A stretch of 64,000 nucleotides of DNA from Acidithrix ferrooxidans (GCF_000949295.1 NZ_JXYS01000026.1:50130-114129); one strand, 5' to 3'. Shown: positions 44,760 through 53,955, numbered from the stretch's first letter. A program made the numbers and translations. The notes: a model not told the origin generated them from the letters alone.

Positions 44760-46112
44760 CTACCGCCGAAACGGCTGCCCCTTGGCGTAGATGTTGACCT
44801 GAAACCACGGACTCACAGCCAGGACGCGATTCTCCCGTACCAGAAGCGAACGAATGAGATGGCTTCCCGTGTACGCCGTACTCTCCCAGTTCTCGTCTTC
44901 AGCAATCAGTTTCCCCTGCAAGTTTTTACCTTTGAAGATTTCTCCACGAAGCTCATTAACGCTACGTGCGTGACCGCCAGTATTGGCGACTTGCCACCAT
45001 ACATCTACATGGTTCGGCGCAACGAGGTCTGCTTTGAAATGCAGGTTATGGCCTTGAAGCAACAGCTCGCCATCATGAAGAAGTGGTCGCCTAGTCTGGC
45101 CTCGCTTGCCACGCTGCACAACTGCCTTGATCGATATCTGATAGCGCGAATCGTAAGCCTCAAGCCATCCCATTTGGGCTGGGGTTTGCGCATGGCTGTA
45201 ATCAAGTAACTCCAGCCTGACATCCTTCGGACTAAGTACAGGGAAATCGTTACCAAGAAGCTCCCGACAAGCATCTGCTGCCTCCATTATATCTGTAGTA
45301 TTTTGTATAGTCGTGGCCCACTCCACCGCTTCCTTCAACTCGACCACAAAATTATTAAAGCTCTCAGCGGTCCATCGCTTGGCCAAGTTTTCACTTGGCA
45401 ATACTGGATTGGGAACGACAGGCGGAACTCTGAGTCGACTGAGATCGGAATGGAGCACCTTGAACGTTTCAGCCATGCGAGACGCATCATCTCCGGTTTG
45501 GGGCATGTACTGAGACACGAGCACCTGCAAAACAATCGATTTGACCGCATTACGGACTGGCTGTTGTTCGTCTCGCCAGCGTTTCATCGCCATCACGGTT
45601 CGGATGTATAGTGGCCCCTGATTTCGGCACCACTGCGTGTATTCAGCAGGTGCCGTGCCGTGCCAACCATCCTCTCGGCGAGGAGCTTCCAACGGCGGCG
45701 TGGCTTGACCGCTCCATCGCACAGGAACAACGTCCACGTGGAAGGAGCCGACATGATCGTGCGCGTACTCGAGGCGGACACACGGCTGCTTGCGAGTCAC
45801 TCGGTCACTGAAGAGTGCGGTGGAACGAAAGGCTGTTTCAAGTTCATCAAGCGCTTTGTCACTAGACACATTCGGACCAACACAGACTGCAACAAGGTCG
45901 ATATCGTATTCGCCGCCATCGACTGGTTCAACCACCGTATTGTTCGCGTATGAACCCTGGACAAAGACATTGGCTGAGGGTACGCCGTACTGCTGAACGA
46001 GAAACCGTGATATTGCCTCAGCAGCACTGTTCATGCGACTTATTTGGGGTTCACCGAGCGAAATATTCTGAAGAAACTGATTGAAGTATGCACCAAGATC
46101 AACGCTCATCAT
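44760..46112 (-). CDS. CD-NTase-like nucleotidyltransferase with SMODS core and AGS-C sensor domain
   Basis: Member of the cGAS/DncV-like class that makes cyclic or linear nucleotide signals in CBASS phage defence. The catalytic signature is intact: G-S at residues 53-54, D-I-D at 70-72 (E-Y-D-I-D-L-V), and the third acid D127 in F-H-V-D-V-V-P. The C-terminal ~125 residues (from the G-E-L-L-L-Q-G-H-N-L region) have W-W-Q-V-A-N-T-G-G-H-A-R, L-R-G-E-I-F and Y-T-G-S-H-L-I, which is the AGS-C domain proposed as a ligand or infection sensor. The start ATG overlaps the stop of the upstream one-TM gene (ATGA), so they are translated together. No Cap2/Cap3 partners are present, as in short CBASS types. 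Confidence 0.82.
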   Translation of the reverse strand: MMSVDLGAYFNQFLQNISLGEPQISRMNSAAEAISRFLVQQYGVPSANVFVQGSYANNTVVEPVDGGEYDIDLVAVCVGPNVSSDKALDELETAFRSTALFSDRVTRKQPCVRLEYAHDHVGSFHVDVVPVRWSGQATPPLEAPRREDGWHGTAPAEYTQWCRNQGPLYIRTVMAMKRWRDEQQPVRNAVKSIVLQVLVSQYMPQTGDDASRMAETFKVLHSDLSRLRVPPVVPNPVLPSENLAKRWTAESFNNFVVELKEAVEWATTIQNTTDIMEAADACRELLGNDFPVLSPKDVRLELLDYSHAQTPAQMGWLEAYDSRYQISIKAVVQRGKRGQTRRPLLHDGELLLQGHNLHFKADLVAPNHVDVWWQVANTGGHARSVNELRGEIFKGKNLQGKLIAEDENWESTAYTGSHLIRSLLVRENRVLAVSPWFQVNIYAKGQPFRR

Positions 46113-46618
46113 TTCACCTCACGGTTCCGATATGCTAGAGCGATGCGCCGCCAGAAGTATGGCGACAGATGCGATCTCACGTCGTTGAGGAACGCCTCCA
46201 CGTTCGGAGCTAGATCGGGATGGTCATCGCTGGGAAGCGAGTACTCTGCGGGATCGCGGATCGACTCTTTCCAGGCATCACGGATCAGAAAATCGGTCTT
46301 AGATTTGACTGCCTTAACAAGACGCTTGTAGCTACGACTCATGTACTTAGACTCGCTTCCAATCCATGCTTCGTAATAGCTCAGTTTGTCTTGCAGATCA
46401 TGAAACGCGGCAACAAGGTCGTATACCTGATTCCCACTTCGGCGACGGACACGGTAGAGCATTTCCTTCCAAGCAACAATTGCTTGAATCGCCTCGCTGT
46501 AAAGGGTACGCCGTCGCTCTCGCTTCGCCACCATGTAAGCAATGAGGGCAGACAAAATCGCTACAACAACTGTCGTTGCAGTTCCTATTAGCGCGATCTC
46601 GTTTGCAGTCCACTTCAT
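46109..46618 (-). CDS. One-TM protein upstream of the CD-NTase (candidate CBASS effector)
   Basis: 169 aa. One N-terminal membrane helix (about residues 7-29, I-A-L-I-G-T-A-T-T-V-V-V-A-I-L-S) is followed by a basic stretch (K-R-E-R-R-R) and a long helical cytoplasmic part. The layout is like short membrane effectors coded with CD-NTases; SLATT effectors have two TM helices, so this is not a clear SLATT. By analogy it would be activated by the nucleotide signal and damage the membrane. The effector role is inferred only from operon position and topology. Confidence 0.65.
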   Translation of the reverse strand: MKWTANEIALIGTATTVVVAILSALIAYMVAKRERRRTLYSEAIQAIVAWKEMLYRVRRRSGNQVYDLVAAFHDLQDKLSYYEAWIGSESKYMSRSYKRLVKAVKSKTDFLIRDAWKESIRDPAEYSLPSDDHPDLAPNVEAFLNDVRSHLSPYFWRRIALAYRNREVK

Positions 46619-46958
46619 AACAATCCAATTATCTCATTTAGGACAATTTTCTCCAAGCTATTGCCTCCCAGTTTGATGATACTTGACTGGTGTATCAGCG
46701 TTAGATAACTGTGATGACTGATGGCAATCAGCAGTCCAGCTCACTGAGACGATTAGTCATTGGTAGGCATCAACTGCTACTCGAATGGTGCCTAGGGATT
46801 ACACACCCGCACACGCTGTCTACATTGTTGATCATGAGGTTTAGACCTATTTAGCTGGAAAATGGAAACCAATCTGGTCTTCAGTGAACAACGCTTTTAT
46901 CTCCTTAGACTATCCTTTCTAAAAGGGGTCCGCCGCGTCCCAATGGCGGAGTTAATTC

Positions 46959-48413
46959 ATGACGATAAATTATCTTGTGGACCGCTATCACGAGTCGCTG
47001 GTACACCGTTATCTCGAGCTCGTTCAGCACGGACCTGACTACATTCATCGCATCACAGATACGGTACAGATCAATGGTGACACGGTAAATCGCTCTCTTA
47101 GTGTTGACCTCACAATTCCAGATGATCTCCCAGAACCAAATGCAAAGACGGGTGAACCTCGGCGTAGTCGATCCTCATTGTCACTTGTTCCGCTGATGCG
47201 TGGTCGGCGAGGCCGACTCTTCGACAACCTCAACGTTACATCAGCTTCTGGTACCTCACTGAGCGTACTCGCCCAGGAGGAAAATAAACTCCTCGCCTCT
47301 CTAATGTTGGAAACTCAGTTTCGTAAGATTGTTCCAGCAAACATTGGAAACCTCGAACCCAACTTTGATACCGTATGGAAAATTGGACAGACAATCTCGA
47401 ATATTCCGTACATGGAACCGCCAATAGCTAAAATCATATTTGACAAGTACTTCGGAAATACGGATCAGCTCAAGATGATTGGTATAACGGACGACAATAT
47501 GACTGACCTGCGAAAACTTGCGGAGTTCTTCGTCTATAGCTTTCTCACGACGGCAGAAGTGACTGCTGGGCCGCTAGAAAAAGTCCTTATTAAATATTCA
47601 TACGATTCAAAATATCGCGATGATGCCCAATATCGCGATGATTTCGAAACCCCCAACCTTATCTCTCGAATGAGAATGCTCTTGGGACAAAGCCCCTACA
47701 GTCTACGCTTCCGCATACCACTAGCTTTTAATGCTCAGAGTTACCACTTTCGTATGGATGCTCCGCCGAACTGTTATTGCGCGGTACAGCGTGTGCTAGC
47801 TCGTAGCGGTACTGCTCTAACCGGGCCAGACGGGAACCCGGTCCATCATCTTGAGGAATGGGAACCCCCACATAAGCGAGTCCAGTATCGGAGCACTACC
47901 GCACACCCAACGATCTATGCCCACATCTATATACACGGTCTTCACAAGGTTGACCATGAACCTCTGTTCGCGCGAGTAATCTTCTACGAGATTCCACCCG
48001 GGAGTATTGGAACCGTCACAATAATCTCGTCTATCACTGCCTTCGCACTCCTTGTCCTGACGATTGTCTTCCACTGGTTGGTTGCGGCACCATCCGGCCA
48101 ACCGGCGATTGCTGGTCTAGTTGTCGCCCTCCCTGCAACGGCCGCATTCTGGCTTCAACCGACGTTCGAGAAACGCGACCTCGTTACTGCACCGCTTTCC
48201 TCTAGGGTTGGGCTTCTGGCTTCGGGAGGTGTTGCGTATGCTTCTGCTCTACTGCTCGTGGTCGCCGATGCGTTTTCACCAGTACCAAAGCCACTACTTT
48301 GGGTGCTGCAGGGTATAATGACGGTGCTAGCGGGTCTGGGCATATATATCGGCGTCAAGCTTGCACTGATATGTCGACATAATATTGCCACTTTTCGAAA
48401 AATCAAAAATTGA
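46959..48413 (+). CDS. Unknown protein with four C-terminal TM helices
   Basis: 484 aa. The first ~350 residues are soluble with a beta-rich part (L-R-F-R-I-P-L-A-F-N-A-Q-S-Y-H-F-R-M-D-A-P) of a kind seen in actinobacterial hypothetical membrane proteins. The C-terminus has four hydrophobic helices (about 352-373, 384-402, 416-438, 446-472). It has no known motif. Start ATG 46959 with gcggag upstream. Divergent from the CBASS-like operon by 340 bp. A membrane effector or sensor role is possible but not supported beyond the neighbourhood. Confidence 0.7.
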   Translation: MTINYLVDRYHESLVHRYLELVQHGPDYIHRITDTVQINGDTVNRSLSVDLTIPDDLPEPNAKTGEPRRSRSSLSLVPLMRGRRGRLFDNLNVTSASGTSLSVLAQEENKLLASLMLETQFRKIVPANIGNLEPNFDTVWKIGQTISNIPYMEPPIAKIIFDKYFGNTDQLKMIGITDDNMTDLRKLAEFFVYSFLTTAEVTAGPLEKVLIKYSYDSKYRDDAQYRDDFETPNLISRMRMLLGQSPYSLRFRIPLAFNAQSYHFRMDAPPNCYCAVQRVLARSGTALTGPDGNPVHHLEEWEPPHKRVQYRSTTAHPTIYAHIYIHGLHKVDHEPLFARVIFYEIPPGSIGTVTIISSITAFALLVLTIVFHWLVAAPSGQPAIAGLVVALPATAAFWLQPTFEKRDLVTAPLSSRVGLLASGGVAYASALLLVVADAFSPVPKPLLWVLQGIMTVLAGLGIYIGVKLALICRHNIATFRKIKN

Positions 48414-48526
48414 TAGAGGAGGGTGGTGTGATAAATCTCTCAGTTTCGTCAGCCAATAAGGTATATAATGGTGGCTATTAAAAGAGAACGCTATGTGTAT
48501 CCTTTTAGAGGATTAATGAATATCAT

Positions 48527-48919
48527 ATGAAAAATCACGAGGAACTACACCAAGAGCCAGGGGAGTTGCCAAAATTCAAACTCAGTGCGCGAGAAATTGA
48601 CGATTGGATCGATAACGCACGCTTTGTCACACCAGTCGGAGGTGAGATTGTCTTTGAATCCGCCGAGACATTTGACTACCCTTTCGAACCCTCCTCACCA
48701 GAAGATACGAGACTGTTGCATATCGCACTCGATGAGGTGCTTGCATACCATCGCACACATAGCGAGATTATAGATGTGTTTCGGGAAACACTACTCGATA
48801 AGTTGTTAGAATCCGGTGACAACGTAGATCTTGATGAAATTATTGAGAAAGCCACTGAAGCAGCGAGGAACGAAAAGGCGCGCAAAAAGCCAGATTCTGA
48901 CGACCAATTTCCCGAGTAA
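48527..48919 (+). CDS. Small acidic hypothetical protein
   Basis: 130-aa acidic, helical protein with no recognised motif. Residues 60-110 form two likely helices, and the tail is mixed-charge (K-A-R-K-K-P-D-S-D-D). It lies 113 bp after the four-TM gene on the same strand and could be its partner. Start ATG 48527; a purine-rich tagaggatt is upstream. Confidence 0.6.
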   Translation: MKNHEELHQEPGELPKFKLSAREIDDWIDNARFVTPVGGEIVFESAETFDYPFEPSSPEDTRLLHIALDEVLAYHRTHSEIIDVFRETLLDKLLESGDNVDLDEIIEKATEAARNEKARKKPDSDDQFPE

Positions 48920-49088
48920 CAGTGTAGAAATCGATACGGTTACCCGACTAACTCGCATAACGGATGCAATTGTTGACGAATTGCCACTCTTATAAAGCCC
49001 TCACTAAGTACTCTAGATCGTAATTTCGATCAGGTATTCCTTGAGCATTAGTCCACTTGACAGTCGGGCTTGGTGCTGAAGCGCTCCA

Positions 49089-49319
49089 TTAGCTTGGCCA
49101 GCGGTCACGAAGCCGCTCGACTGACTTATTGCCACGATGGCTACTGCCGTTACCGACCACCCAAAAGACTCTCCGTGCTGAAGCGTATGGCTCGATCTCC
49201 ATTACCTGTTCCACCCAGACGTCTGAAAGGTTCGATACCTGTGCTACATCAGCTTCTGCGGCTTCGGGATCTCCAATTCGACCAACCAAGCTGAATAGAA
49301 TAGAGCCCAGTCCCGGCAA
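49089..49319 (-). pseudogene. IS630-family transposase fragment
   Basis: The minus strand reads V-E-Q-V-M-E-I-E-P-Y-A-S-A-R-R-V-F-W-V-V and G-N-G-S-S-H-R-G-N-K-S, very close to the DDE-transposase segment of IS630 elements in which the second catalytic Asp precedes N-G-S-S-H-R-G (usually V-D-N-G-S-S-H-R-G). Here G replaces that Asp and the frame stops soon after. Upstream and downstream homology is in other frames, so the gene is decayed. Confidence 0.75.
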
Positions 49320-49505
49320 CTGGTCGGAAATCCCGGTTCTAAGATCGGAAATGATAACTAGAAACCCAGCGACAATCGATAATTAGGCGGCCTCAAAGCT
49401 AATGAAAAGACGCAAGGACTCCCGTCATGCAAGTATTAATTCTGGGTTAGATGAGAAGTGACTCATTGCTAATTTGCATCGTTAAAGTTCGCTTATTTGG
49501 TACGT

Positions 49506-49736
49506 TCAGCTGGGCAGCGCCCCACCGGTGACTGCGCTGCACCCAATCGCCCAAAGGGTCTCAGTTGCTGCTTCCACAAACAGTTGCAAACTGTGTCGCT
49601 TGTTGCTTCTATTTTTCATGTAGTGTACCTCCTCAGCTCTTGTTTTGCTCTTTGCGCTGTTGCTCAAATAGCGGACAATAACGAGTGTGGCCGTCACCAG
49701 AAGTAGCGATACCCAACCAGGCGATACCCAGCTCAA
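49506..49736 (-). CDS. Possible small one-TM protein
   Basis: 76 codons from TTG 49736. The N-terminus is hydrophobic (S-L-L-L-V-T-A-T-L-V-I-V) and then basic. A TATAAT box lies about 20 bp upstream with TTGTCG 19 bp before it. No homology recognised and no ribosome site; it may be fortuitous. Confidence 0.25.
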   Translation of the reverse strand: MSWVSPGWVSLLLVTATLVIVRYLSNSAKSKTRAEEVHYMKNRSNKRHSLQLFVEAATETLWAIGCSAVTGGALPS

Positions 49737-50054
49737 CGTATCAGTATTATTATACCAACTTTGTAGTGTTTAGCGACAAACTATCAAAATAGTGTCTAGG
49801 TCGTTGCAGTTGTCATATCCCGCTCTCCAGCCATCAAGTCACAGTTCCCGGGAAGGGAAACGACTAGTCTTGCAATTGTTGGACCATAAAGGGCGAATGG
49901 TCCACGCGCTTCGATTGCTCGCCGGGCGCTCCGGTCATTTCAGGAGTTGGGCATAGGAGTTCGACGAACTCTTCCATGTCTGAACCGTTAGCCTATTCTT
50001 AAGGTCCCGGTCATATTTGGAACGCGAATGCAAGTCGTGTACTACAGTGGGCAT

Positions 50055-50154
50055 GGCGCCCGAGGTCAGTGGCTAAGACGCCTGCCTTCAAAAGCCCTCG
50101 TAGCCCTGGGGCACCTAAAAGCAGGAGGTGTGTGTTCGAATCACACCGGTCGCC
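50055..50154 (+). tRNA. tRNA-like element with enlarged anticodon loop (pseudo-tRNA or intron-bearing tRNA)
   Basis: A tRNA fold is visible: acceptor GGCGCCC(G)/(C)GGTCGCC with one mismatch, D-arm with AGTGGCTAA in the loop, and a perfect T-arm GTGTG-TTCGAAT-CACAC. The anticodon stem CCTGC/GCAGG is intact, but its loop is 35 nt instead of 7. The loop begins CTTCAAAA and ends CTAAAA. It is not a standard tRNA; it could be an inactive relic, a tRNA carrying a short insertion, or a tRNA-shaped RNA. The next gene starts three bases after it. Confidence 0.55.
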
Positions 50155-50156
50155 CG

Positions 50157-51047
50157 ATGGATCTGCAAATGGGCGTAAGTCCAGCACGACGTGAATTCAA
50201 GAATCTACTCGGTCAGACTAACCACTTTCTGATTACACTTCTCGTTGGCCTCGATGCCGTGGCAGAAGGTAACGCCAAACTCAGCCAAACATTTTCCACC
50301 ACCTGGAATCCACACGATCCCAAAGTATCGGCAATGCGAAGTCGCTCCTTTGCTCTTAAGGCAACGCTTGCTTGGACGGTGGATGCAGTGGATACCTATT
50401 TACATCTTGCACGGCGTAGCCCGAGGATAATGAGTCAGGCAACATGCAACCGGTATGATGGAAAGAAGCCCCTGGAGTCGAACGTAATGATCGTCGCTCA
50501 CGATACCAACCAGGATCTCAGTCCCGCTCCGTATTTATTATCAGCCGCAATCGTCTGGCGCAATCGTCTCGTGCATTCTCTAGGGGATAACAAACTTCAA
50601 AGCGATAAGCAGAAAATTCTTGCTCAAGCATCTAATCAGATAAGCAAGGAATTTCAAGGACTTGATGTACAGAAGATCCTCAGCGCTCTTGACGAAAAAG
50701 TGAGTGGCACTCGGTCGCCTTCGTTCAAAGAGGTAACTTCTTTCGTCAGAGCAGCCCATACTTTTGTGAGAAATGCAGACGAAGAGATGCTAACGAAACT
50801 GGATTTAAGGCAGTACTTACTGGACGTATTGTACACTTACGTTACCGTTGATCCAGACTCTCGATATTCGAACGTTTGGGGGAAAATTCCAGCACGGCGT
50901 CTCGCTGCAATTCGTCAAATCGCGTTTCAGTACGGTATGACTGAGTCGACAGATGATACTCAATTGACTTTGGATAGCGACGTATTAGAGGAAATTGCCC
51001 AATGGACCCCCCGAGAGGCTAAGCAGCAACTCTCAGCTCGGGCCTAA
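50157..51047 (+). CDS. HEPN-motif protein (copy 2 in the island)
   Basis: About 296 aa from ATG 50157; the longer frame upstream runs through the tRNA-like element and is rejected. Residues 135-140 read R-N-R-L-V-H, matching the HEPN R-x4-H RNase motif with N after R, preceded by A-A-I-V-W. The protein is helical and soluble. It is not similar to the other HEPN protein at 41.6 kb outside the motif. No antitoxin-like partner is adjacent. An RNase effector role is inferred. Confidence 0.65.
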   Translation: MDLQMGVSPARREFKNLLGQTNHFLITLLVGLDAVAEGNAKLSQTFSTTWNPHDPKVSAMRSRSFALKATLAWTVDAVDTYLHLARRSPRIMSQATCNRYDGKKPLESNVMIVAHDTNQDLSPAPYLLSAAIVWRNRLVHSLGDNKLQSDKQKILAQASNQISKEFQGLDVQKILSALDEKVSGTRSPSFKEVTSFVRAAHTFVRNADEEMLTKLDLRQYLLDVLYTYVTVDPDSRYSNVWGKIPARRLAAIRQIAFQYGMTESTDDTQLTLDSDVLEEIAQWTPREAKQQLSARA

Positions 51048-51252
51048 CAAACTGACTGACCGTACCAGTGTCCGAGTGCTGCTGGGCTTCGCAGATTCCT
51101 TGAACAGCTGTCATACCTTTTCTCGGCTCCACCGGCAACGCGTTGACAAACATACTTAAATTATCTCATTGTGGCGATATTAGAGCAATGGGGCAGCCTG
51201 TAGTTCCTTACGTGCTGAGACAAGTTGCCTAGTGTTTGGCCATATTCACTTC

Positions 51253-51297
51253 TCCGACTTTTCCACACCCATACCGATCTCCACCCACTGGCTCTAA
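51253..51297 (+). repeat. 45-bp direct repeat, left copy
   Basis: tccgacttttccacacc, then 7 variable bases, then atctccacccactgg and (c/g)tctaa. The copy at 61,661 has the same length and orientation and 38 of 45 bases equal by hand. Both lie in non-coding DNA directly before segments with Saccharibacteria-like genes. It may be an insertion-sequence end or a target duplication. Confidence 0.8.
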
Positions 51298-51437
51298 GTC
51301 TCTATTGACTTATTCGCGCTCATGCTTCATATTTATAGCTAAATATATAAAAGCGCATATTTGATGTATAGAAATAAATCAAACCAATATCAGCACACAC
51401 AATCAGAAAAGAGTGAAACTCTCAAAGAGATTTGCTA

Positions 51438-53285
51438 ATGGCACGTCTCCCTATTCCTGGTAGTGATGATGGTACGTGGGGAACTATCCTCAATAGTTTT
51501 CTTGATGTTTCTCATAACCAAGATGGTTCGCTGATCCCATCAGCTGTGGCTGCTGCTGGAGCTGAACAAACCGCCAACAAAGGTAAACCAAGTGGTTATG
51601 CAGCCTTAGATGCGAGCGCTAATGTTCCGAGGAGTCAACTCGCTAATGTTCCGACAGCTCCAGTTCAATCAGTCAATAGCCAGACTGGTGCTGTCAGTCT
51701 GACGGCAGCCGATGTAGGAGCTGATGCGTCTGGCGCCGCCGCTACTGTGCAAACCAATCTCGACACAGAAACTACGCGAGCTGAGACTGCTGAGGCAACC
51801 AAGCTTCCACTTACCGGTGGAACAATGACTGGCCCGATTGTCGGATTTGAGGACAAAGGCGGTCAAGTCTTCAATGTCAAGGCTTATGGAGCTAAGGGCG
51901 ATGGAGTTACTGATGATACGGCAGCGATTCAGGCGGCTATTAATGCGGCGAGTACAGTGTTTGGAACCATTTTCTTTCCTCCCGGTAAGTATTTATGTGC
52001 GGGGGCTCTAGTTTTCGCGGCAAACATGATCTTCTCCGGCTATGGTGCAACGCTCCTCCCGCAAGATTCATCCGTAAACTTTTTGGTCTATGTGGGTGTA
52101 AACCTCAGCGGGTACGTAGGGTTCTTTGGGTTAGGGATAGACGGTTCAGCTATGACAGGTGGGAACAGTCTGCTAGTTATGCACAACGCGACACCGGAAC
52201 TGACTGACATTAAGGGAATGACGTTTTCTAATTCCTCGGGTCCAGCCCTATTCATATATACGGCGCCACCCACGTTGATGGGATCTGTCAGGATCGTTGA
52301 TAACTACTTCACCAACTGTGCTAGGAACGCAGGGCCAGTCGCAGTTATTGACGCTGTTACCAACTCAAAAATTTCGGGGAACCTATTTTCCGGAAGCCAC
52401 GAGGTGGACATGGATTTTAACGGAAGCTCGTTCTTGGACATTAACGATAACGTTTTTGTAAATGGCAACTCAATCGCAATTAACGGGGGTGCGTACAATT
52501 ACTCCGTGAACATTCGTGGCAACGTCATCAACAACGGGGCATATACGGGCATCTATCTGTACTGCACGACTACTCCGTCTCGTGGGGTGATTATTGATGG
52601 AAACATCATTGACACCATCCCGTCTACTTCAACAGCTAATGCGGCGATTCATGTTTACAACTCAGCCTCTACCCCCATGCGTGATATTTCGATCTGTAAT
52701 AATTACATCCGCAACGTACCAAGAGGCGGGATAGATGTTACTCTCACGGAAAACTGTATCATCAGCGGAAATATCGTTGAAAACATCAACACTGGTGGAA
52801 CTAGTGTTGAGCAGGCGGTTGTCCAGGTGGACACCGGAACCGCGGCACCTTCCCGCAACATCACCATTTCGGGGAATACCTACAGGGATGATCGGGGAAC
52901 ACCCCCTGCTCTAACGTATGGGTTTAATGCGACGTTTGGAACCGGGTCAGTGTTGGAATATACACGCGTCCTTGATAATGACTTCTCGCAAGCGGTTGAT
53001 CCATTTGGTAGTTTCCCTCTTGGCGTTGGGGTAAGGTTTGCTGGCAACCTCGGCTACAACCCCACTGGCCCACAAACCGCTCCAACAGTTCCAGCATCAG
53101 GAACCGCTCTAACAAATCCTTTCCCATTCGACTGCAATGTTTACACTTCAGGCGGTACTGTGACAGCTATTGCAGTAGGAGGAACTACGACAGGCCTTAC
53201 GGCTGGATCGGTGTTCGTTGCAGCCGGAGAGATGATCACCCTTACTTATTCAGTAGCACCTACATGGGTATGGATAGGAAACTAA
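51438..53285 (+). CDS. Right-handed beta-helix (pectate-lyase-like) protein with tail-fibre-like N-terminus
   Basis: 615-aa protein. The N-terminus (R-L-P-I-P-G-S-D-D-G-T-W-G, then a L-D-A-S-A-N-V-P segment and L-P-L-T-G-G-T-M-T-G) resembles phage tail-fibre linkers. From about residue 150 a pectate-lyase-superfamily fold begins with F-N-V-K-A-Y-G-A-K-G-D-G-V-T-D-D-T-A-A-I, followed by N-rich beta-helix rungs. There is no Sec or Tat signal. I start at ATG 51438 (M-A-R-L-P). I have met this N-terminus mostly in Saccharibacteria and similar genomes; that is recollection and needs a search. Function is probably carbohydrate binding or cleavage at a cell or phage surface. Confidence 0.78.
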   Translation: MARLPIPGSDDGTWGTILNSFLDVSHNQDGSLIPSAVAAAGAEQTANKGKPSGYAALDASANVPRSQLANVPTAPVQSVNSQTGAVSLTAADVGADASGAAATVQTNLDTETTRAETAEATKLPLTGGTMTGPIVGFEDKGGQVFNVKAYGAKGDGVTDDTAAIQAAINAASTVFGTIFFPPGKYLCAGALVFAANMIFSGYGATLLPQDSSVNFLVYVGVNLSGYVGFFGLGIDGSAMTGGNSLLVMHNATPELTDIKGMTFSNSSGPALFIYTAPPTLMGSVRIVDNYFTNCARNAGPVAVIDAVTNSKISGNLFSGSHEVDMDFNGSSFLDINDNVFVNGNSIAINGGAYNYSVNIRGNVINNGAYTGIYLYCTTTPSRGVIIDGNIIDTIPSTSTANAAIHVYNSASTPMRDISICNNYIRNVPRGGIDVTLTENCIISGNIVENINTGGTSVEQAVVQVDTGTAAPSRNITISGNTYRDDRGTPPALTYGFNATFGTGSVLEYTRVLDNDFSQAVDPFGSFPLGVGVRFAGNLGYNPTGPQTAPTVPASGTALTNPFPFDCNVYTSGGTVTAIAVGGTTTGLTAGSVFVAAGEMITLTYSVAPTWVWIGN

Positions 53286-53356
53286 AGTCTTCTTTTTAAT
53301 AAACGGATTTAGTCAGTCTTGACTGTGTCATGTTGCTTAAGTTTTCCAAAGTATGA

Positions 53357-53872
53357 TCAACTAAATTTGGGATCACTGTAGTTCGATTGACTATCTACTG
53401 GTTGACCAATACTATTAGTCGATTGACCACTTGTTGGCTGATAAGTAACCGGTTGATTAATAGTGCTTGGATTAATATTGTTAGTTGATTGACCACTTGT
53501 TGGCTGATTACTTATTACCTGACTATTTAACTTATTACGTTTATTACGAATTAAAATCCGTATTATTAATGCCAACAAACAAATTAAAGCAATAACCGTC
53601 AGAATGATTGCAATCCACAGACCAGCGCTTATACCTCCGGGACGTGGCGAATTGATAGGAGTAGGTGCAGTTTGACTTCCCGCTGACTGTGTAGTTGGAA
53701 CTGACTGACTGTTTACTGATGAAGTTGTTCCTGGTGATGTTGAACTACCGATCGGTGAGGATGTTCCACTATTACTATTGGTATTAGTACCGGTTGCTGA
53801 ATAGGCACTACTGCCATATTGGTTACCACCATAAACATTTGCGAAGATAATTAATCCACTTAGTTGGTCCAT
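53357..53872 (-). CDS. Surface protein with Y-G-S-S-A-Y N-terminus and C-terminal TM helix
   Basis: 171 aa. The N-terminus reads V-Y-G-G-N-Q-Y-G-S-S-A-Y-S, then a Ser/Thr/Asn/Pro-rich linker, one TM helix (about residues 83-108, L-W-I-A-I-I-L-T-V-I-A-L-I-C), a basic stop-transfer R-N-K-R-N-K, and an N/Q/S/P-rich cytoplasmic tail with repeated Q-P-T-S-G-Q-S-T-N. The Y-G-S-S-A-Y motif is shared with the small Tat-signal peptides at 55.4 and 62.9 kb. No cleavable signal is obvious; the outward N-terminus would need re-orientation by the basic flank. Start ATG 53872; a TATAAT-like box in the divergent promoter region with tatA. Confidence 0.65.
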   Translation of the reverse strand: MDQLSGLIIFANVYGGNQYGSSAYSATGTNTNSNSGTSSPIGSSTSPGTTSSVNSQSVPTTQSAGSQTAPTPINSPRPGGISAGLWIAIILTVIALICLLALIIRILIRNKRNKLNSQVISNQPTSGQSTNNINPSTINQPVTYQPTSGQSTNSIGQPVDSQSNYSDPKFS

Positions 53873-53955
53873 AACTTGATACTCAACTTATTGTTATTTA
53901 CTTGCATTATACAAGTATGATACATTTAATTGTATAAAGTAACAAGAAGGTAATT

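Noticed and set aside
43723..46618. Type II/III CBASS.
   Set aside because: No E1/E2-like, JAB, HORMA or TRIP13-like gene is found nearby.
49070..49706. Plus-strand small frames around the IS630 fragment.
   Set aside because: Shadows of the transposase relic and of spacer DNA; no start sites.
50028..50156. N-terminal extension of the HEPN gene upstream of ATG 50157.
   Set aside because: It reads through the tRNA-like element and has no conserved residues.
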